DNA of 41,949 nt from Trichoplax sp. H2 (taxonomy: Eukaryota > Placozoa > Uniplacotomia > Trichoplacea). The translations under genes and the position numbers were made by a program. The stretch spans positions 1 through 41,949 of the forward strand of contig NOWV01000349.1 of NCBI GenBank assembly GCA_003344405.1, read 5' to 3'. Below the pieces are notes generated by a model that worked only from the letters and a program-made list of their open reading frames with translations, ran no database searches and had not been told where the DNA came from. Positions 35,924 to 41,949 of this stretch are shown piece by piece (within the stretch, counting starts at the first letter, position 1; each line of letters opens with the position of its first letter).

Positions 35924-38460
35924 ATTCAAGCCAACCCATTGGGTGGAAACAAGACTTGGATAGAGTAAATGTGCTGGATATTTGATTAGCATGGAATATC
36001 GACGCGCTATTAATGAATAATCATGCCTGATATGGCCACTGGCCAGAGCAGATCTGCTGGTCAATGCACAGCTCAAGCTTCTCATGAACATAATACGACT
36101 CATGATGATTTGACATGCACAATTTCACTTGTCATTCTCAATTGACCCTCTATAAGGGCTTCTATCTCTTCAACTGGATTCTAACGGTTTTTAATTTAGC
36201 TACTAGCCGTGGCGAATGGCTTTCTCAACCGTCCATTACTGATATTCTCCATCTTGTAAAGCCTCAAAGCATGTGCGCCCTCGATTGGTTTCCGCTTGCA
36301 CATGAATGAACTCGATCACGCAGGGATTTCTAGCATGCCGTACAGTACAAAACGCCTTCCACGATTAGTACTGCACACTGTACATACTGATACTAGGGAC
36401 ATTAGCTAGGGTCGCGGCAGCAGCTCTTACATTGTACAGTACAAATGTACCATGTACTGTAGGATGTGTCTATACAGACAGAAAGATGCTGGAAATGCTC
36501 CAATGAACAGATCACTCCTGTTCTTGTTGCTTGCTGACGCCGCTGCAAGAGTTGATTTTGAGAGGAAATGGAGTAAGATCGTACCTTCATTATTCATCTT
36601 AATGTTTATAGCACCAGTACTACTTAAATCTTAGAAGGTAACATCTTGCAAATTTCCCTTAATTTTGACTCTACAATATGCGATGACCTAATGGATAGCT
36701 TGCAGCCTTGCAACACACGATTACAGAATGCACCACCGACGAGCACTTGAGGCCAGGCCCTTCCAATAGATTAGCACTGTAGTGGTAGCTTATAAACAGG
36801 CCATAAAACGGATAATTATCATGATGCCGTGCTTCAACAGAGCTAGATGCAATAACTAAAAATCACCTCAGATACTGATAGCCTTTAATTATAATAAGCT
36901 GCACACTAATATTTTAGAAAGACTATCGTACCGTATTTAAATTTGTGCTTTCGTTCTATTCGTATATATACGCGACACAGTTTAATTAGCTAACAAGTCC
37001 TCAGTCAGAGACTTGAACCACGAGGTATTTATTCTTCTAGTGGTCCATGCCAGCGAGTAGGACGAACTTTTACTGCAGTTTGTATATCAACGATAATACT
37101 GTACAATAGCTGATGATGCAATTTCTATCCAATCTTGCATAATGATTGATACATATACATGGTGATAGAGATGGTAATAATCAACTGAAAGCGGACACAC
37201 GTGGCTTCCCAATTTCAAGATCATATAAGCGCCTAATAATAAATCCCTGAATCAAGGAGCGTTAACTATAGTGTAATTACTTGTAATACCATGTTTAGCA
37301 TGATCGTGAACCATTCTACGTGCCTCAAATCATTGCATATTCCGCTCCTATTGACTCGGTTAGGAAAATAATATTTCTAGTCGGTACAAGATAATAGCGT
37401 CAGTAGTTACAACAGTGAATTATGCGAGAGTTCTAGTTGCATTAATTAAACTGTATAAAATGTTTGGAGTAATACATGGGCGATTTACTTTAGCAAAGCT
37501 AATCAGCCTAGCAATGATTATAATTTATATTTTATTAGCGTGCTTGGCTCTATTCATAACTGGTATTAAACAATTAAATGGAATTTATCCACAGATAGAG
37601 GATACCTATTTGAACGTTTCACACAAAACAATTCTCATCCCTTAGATTTTAGCGAATTCCAGTAGAAATCAAATGCTAATACCGCAATAAATTCAAGAAT
37701 ATATTTCACTAAATACTGTAGCTCATGCAGCAAATACAAATTATTGACAATAATAGTTACTCCAAGCAACTGAACGCATATTCCCTCGGCGAAGAAAGAT
37801 ACTACGCCAAATTCATAATTTTATATTATTCTCGATAATTTTACGTCCATACGGTCACAACATGGCACACTATATAACGGCACATTGACTACTCCCAGAC
37901 TTTGATCGCTATATCGTTAAAACCGTTTATTTAACAAAATTCAATACAAAATCAAAAATATTGATCTAAAAATATTGCCCATTTCAAAGTGTCGCAATAT
38001 AGTATTGTATTGATTTTTTCGGTAAAACATCAATAGGCGGCTATTGCCTAAATAGTATGTACGTATGTACGTACCTACGTTCTGTATAATAAAACTAAAT
38101 AGCAAACAGCAACTCAGTAAATTAACCTTAACGAATACGTTATATTTGATAAAACTAGTAATCTACTGGGATAACGATGACGTAGTATATCTTCGTAGGA
38201 TATACATAAGCGTCAGTATTTTTAAATTTACGTTAAAGATATCTTGTCTAAAGATCGGACATTCATTACGCAGTATAAATGTTAGATAGCTAATATGAGC
38301 GCTATGAGTATGAATGACATCAAGAGCATTCCTTGACTATACCACATATGAATTGAGATTGTACCTAAAGATTAGACAAAGTATAGAAAATAAGTTAAGG
38401 GTAAAGTGATATTATCATGTAGGTTAAAATTTGGTCGAGTAAAGGCAACACTTCACTTAC
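35924..38460. other. Spacer; no secure gene
   Basis: Contains the upstream part of the copy B first-exon frame (to 36103) and several overlapping short frames without motifs. A small frame with a membrane segment at 37460-37645 is listed separately. Unseen downstream exons of the extracellular protein gene may lie here. Confidence 0.45.
37460..37645 (+). CDS. Small ORF with one membrane segment (doubtful)
   Basis: From ATG the frame encodes 61 residues with one strongly hydrophobic stretch (LISLAMIIIYILLACLALFI) followed by a polar tail with an N-glycosylation-like NVS. The same frame is open upstream past an AG acceptor-like site near 37414, so it may be the last exon of a spliced gene. No homologue is recognised. 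AT-rich DNA readily produces such hydrophobic runs. Confidence 0.2.
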   Translation: MFGVIHGRFTLAKLISLAMIIIYILLACLALFITGIKQLNGIYPQIEDTYLNVSHKTILIP

Positions 38461-41400
38461 CGCTTGTTGTAGGGGTTACGGCTTGAGTTGTTGGTAATGC
38501 CGTTGTAGGTGGTGGTAGCGTAGTTGGACAAGCGCCTAAATTGCAGGATAACGTTTGAGATTGATATTCACAACTGGACGGTACATTGGGCGAAGCACAT
38601 TTCGATCGTGTTCTATTTTTGAATCCAGGACCGCAACTAACGCTACAAGCTGTTTCCTCCCATTCGCTCCATATTGCTAAAATGTAAGCAAGAATGATTG
38701 CAATCATTATCATGGTAATAACATGCTTTTTAAGGGTGGAACGCTAGAGAAACTGTTAATTATTAAGCATAAGCGATCCCTACTACACATTGAAGGTGAT
38801 AATATATTAAAATTCAAAAAGTTGTTGTCATAATGTAGAATTGAAATAAATAATGTATCTGCTATCTTGCCTGTATCACAAAGTTGGCCACTAAACCCAT
38901 TTGCACAATTGCAAGTGAAGGAATTGGCGGTAGGAATGCAAGTTCCGAAAGTGCACAAAGTCGAATTGCAATTGGATAGGGCTAACAACGATTAAAAAAA
39001 TATTAGAGATATTATACGTTGGCGATTCTCCCTGTACAATGTACGGGAATGAATTTTCGTTTTCATACAAAATTATTATAGTAAGCAGTCACTCGTTAAC
39101 ACTTATAGTAAATTGATCTTACGTGCATCACAATTAGTTCCAGTATATGAACCAAAGCATGAACACGTATAACCATTATCATTTGGAGAATGAGAACAAT
39201 AGCCATTGACACAAGGATTGGATGCGCATTCGTTATAATCTAAGATTGAAACAGAGGTATATCTATCTTATACGTGCCTACTACACATATACACTTATTA
39301 TAATCTTGAATGCAATGATATTATCCGACTGTATTATTTTTAAACAACGTCATGTAGTCTATTAAATTCATCCTAACCGTAGCATCTCAAAACGACATCG
39401 CGATCATGGAGGCAGCCAGTTTGACCAAATCCACCATGACCACATTCTGTGACTTGTACTTCATAACCGTAACAGGTCAGTCCAGCTAACCAAATACGTC
39501 CTGTAACAGGACTAGTAAGAGCGCTAGTGTTTAATTGCTGTAGCATCCTTCGATAGCCTAGCTGGCGACAAATAACATTGCCATCTAGTGTATCGAAACC
39601 TTTATTGCAAACAGTTCCCCATTCATTATTGTAAAAGATTTGAACAGCTCCTGTATCATTTCTGCCACCATTAATAAGTCGAATGGATTGTGTATAGGCC
39701 GGTCCTGCAGAGAATTTGTCATATACATGTAATTAAAAACATTTATGATATTTTCAAACTGTTCTAAGTATAGAAAAAACAAATTAGTCAATTATTTTGA
39801 AAATAGTTAAATGAAATTTGTATTAGTACAGAAGTAGTATTCGCTAACAAAGTTCCAATAATGCTAAGATAAAAACTTGATCAATAACAAATAAACCAGT
39901 TGAGTTTAAGGAAACTACCGTATTTACTTGTAATTACATGTAATAATCCCCGAAATAATAGTATTAACAGGAAATCGCTAATATTTCAGCGAATAAGGAG
40001 TGAATAATTCGATTGTTGATGATAGAATCGTTTTAAATATTCCTTGGTAAAATTTCTACAAATACGACTTATAAATTATTACCTTGATTACATAATGGTC
40101 CTGAATAGCCGTAATTGCAATGGCACACGAACTTGCTGAATAGATCAATACACTGGCCATTAGAACAAGGGTTCGAAGCACATTCGTTTATTTCTAGGTT
40201 AGAGTAAGAATTATTACATTAATATTAGCTAAATCTTAGGTAGTCGATACAGAATACATTTCACATGTACAAGTTCAGAACCTGATTGACACTGTACTCC
40301 TTCATAGCCAGGTGAACATTGACAAGCAAAGCCGGCAGCAGTTTCACTACATGTACCATGGATACATGGATTCGATTGGCAAGCAATGATTGCTGTATTG
40401 AGATAATAATAATTTTTAGGGTGCAAATTATCGTTAAAACCTGCTTAACACTATATCGACCAGTGATCGTTGTTATAATTATCTATAAATAAATGTTTAT
40501 AATATTGTTTAGAAATATAGCGAGCATAATTCCATTGCACTGAATTTGTAACAAAACAATTAAATTAAAGGTACGAATTCGTTGCCATTTCTGATTTATT
40601 TACCAATACTTTGCTCTATTAATTTTTAAAATAAGCGTAACAATAAATTTCAAAATTAAATCCAACATACTTGTATTACAACGCATGCCAGTTGACTTTG
40701 GACCACAGAAGCAAGTATAATTACTATCACTTGAACCGTAAGGTTTATAAGTTGATAATAAAGGCGCAACAGTGCTTGCATTATAGGAATTATTGTAGTA
40801 GCAAAGGGCATCATTATAGCACAAAGGTTCACAGCTATAAGGAGCTAAATAATTATAATAGAGAAACGTGACAAAGATTATAAAGCAATTTAACAAATAA
40901 GTTTTTGCTAAATATTAATGCTTACTATTTCCTATTCTTAATTAACATTTATGAAAAACATTTAAATAGTTATATTCGATTATATTGGTAAAAAGAATGC
41001 ACTTCAAACTTACCCATGTTGGCATTCTCAGGTCTCAAGTATTGTACAAATTTAGTTCCATTTCCACAAACAGCTGAAGGTGTAATTGTCCATGTACGTT
41101 TATAACTGGGGCTACAATAATTGCTGATTTTCTCATCGGAGTATTGAATCACTGGTGCTGGATAAGTAAAGCTGCATGGTGCTTTCGCGGTCACTTGAAT
41201 CTGACCTGTACTAACAGGATCAAAACTAGCAGGGCATTTATAAGTGAAATCAGCTGGTGGTTGATAGACTTGTTCGGGATAGCCGACTACGATAGTCTGT
41301 GTTACGGAGGCATTATTTCCGCACGTATCACTAATAGTCCATAATCTTTGAACAGTACGACCACATGGACTGGAAGCACCGGCAGTATCGATAGACGATA

Positions 41401-41949
41401 GCGGTATTGCTACATTACATCTTGGATCGGTCATAACTTGAGGTTGACCAATGGCTGAAGCTGTTACATCGACCGTGTTCGGATCTTGGCATGATCTAAT
41501 ATCGACATAAGTTTGCATAATAAGTTTCGGTGGATTTGTAGCTAAATCTTCGTCGATTCTACCGTCACCATCGTCGTCTATACCGTTAGCTTTTTCCTCA
41601 TCAATTCGACCATCACAATCATCGTCAATACCGTTTCCAGCCATTGAATTCATGTACATGACACATTGGTGCCTTGCATTAATACCTAATGGCATACCAT
41701 AACTTTCTGCATAAGAGAATGCGTAATACATTGCTGAAAAGTATACGTTAGGATTTATATGACGTAGAGAATGGCTACTACGTGTTGCTCTAATAATTAA
41801 ACCAGTGAAATTAGTATCAGGAATAGGGCTTTGATCTAATATCATTAATGCTTGACCATCTAAACGTAATCCTTGTAATAGTTGAGTATCGACGATAATA
41901 TTGATATATATCATATAGCTAGTGCCACTCATGGTTGGTCCATTAAACA
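38461..41949 (-). CDS. Mosaic extracellular protein: MopE-like, EGF, SRCR, TSP1 (partial)
   Basis: Eight exons are visible, all joined in phase 1: 41014 to beyond the window edge, 40671-40844, 40282-40392, 40083-40193, 39378-39704, 39123-39239, 38871-38981, 38461-38676. The first encodes two Asp-rich [24 protein letters not shown] motifs of the MopE or TSP type-3 kind, then two Cys-containing beta-type repeats sharing [11 protein letters not shown]-like and [14 protein letters not shown]-like cores. Next come three EGF-like modules, including [15 protein letters not shown]. An SRCR domain follows ([34 protein letters not shown]; six Cys). Two further EGF modules lead to a TSP1 repeat ([16 protein letters not shown]) and a Thr/Pro linker ([13 protein letters not shown]). 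It is presumably secreted or a cell-surface/matrix protein. Both ends lie outside what can be assigned; no signal peptide or membrane anchor is seen. The intron after 38871 would use a GC donor. Confidence 0.86.

Noticed and set aside
36115-36634. Several 60-65 codon frames on both strands
   Set aside because: Mutually overlapping, without motifs or splice consistency.
38058-38080. GTATGTACGTATGTACGTAC short repeat
   Set aside because: Simple palindromic low-complexity DNA with nothing further attached to it.
1-41949. CRISPR arrays, bacterial operons and tRNA or rRNA genes
   Set aside because: Looked for and not seen; the only bacterial-like item is the ATPase-nuclease family, in eukaryotic context.

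Overview
The window reads as nuclear DNA of an early-branching animal, most likely a placozoan (Trichoplax or Hoilungia type). The organism is an inference. It rests on AT-rich sequence, short GT-AG introns, and animal genes for MBD2/3, DHX36 and DNAJC28 plus a phase-1 mosaic of EGF, SRCR and thrombospondin modules. Splice sites were placed by eye from reading frame, GT/AG sites, intron phase and paralogue comparison; there is no transcript evidence.

Region 1 (about 0.4-10.3 kb) is the unusual part. A long intronless gene (1790-4111, +) encodes an ABC-type ATPase fused to a TOPRIM-like (DUF4435-like) nuclease domain, the plan of bacterial OLD/PARIS-type defence proteins. Downstream (6515-9600, +) lies a decayed paralogue. 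In it the same ATPase is preceded by about four degenerate Ulp1/C48-protease-like modules, and one frame still joins the last module to the ATPase. A near-identical 37-bp direct repeat lies on either side of the pair (447-483 and 10237-10273).

Region 2 (10.5-21.5 kb) holds a two-exon MBD2/3 gene (-), a seven-unit array of about 123-137 bp, an unrecognised multi-exon gene (-), hairpin-bearing repeats, and a 20-N gap flanked by two near-identical copies of one segment. The gap probably marks unmerged alleles. DNAJC28 (+, two exons) follows directly.

Region 3 (21.8-36.1 kb) carries two tandem DHX36/RHAU-type DEAH helicase genes on the minus strand. Copy A has 23 recognised exons and copy B has 22. 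Exon lengths and phases correspond almost one to one, apart from one intron found only in copy A and a different N-terminus in copy B.

Region 4 (38.4 kb to the window edge) is part of a large extracellular protein gene (-). In protein order it has Asp-rich MopE-like motifs, two Cys-containing beta-type repeats, EGF-like modules, an SRCR domain, two more EGF modules, a TSP1 repeat and a Thr/Pro linker.

The genes of regions 2-4 are ordinary metazoan genes with no evident functional link to one another. The ATPase-nuclease locus stands apart: the surviving copy is intronless, its family resembles bacterial proteins, it has been duplicated, and one copy is decaying.
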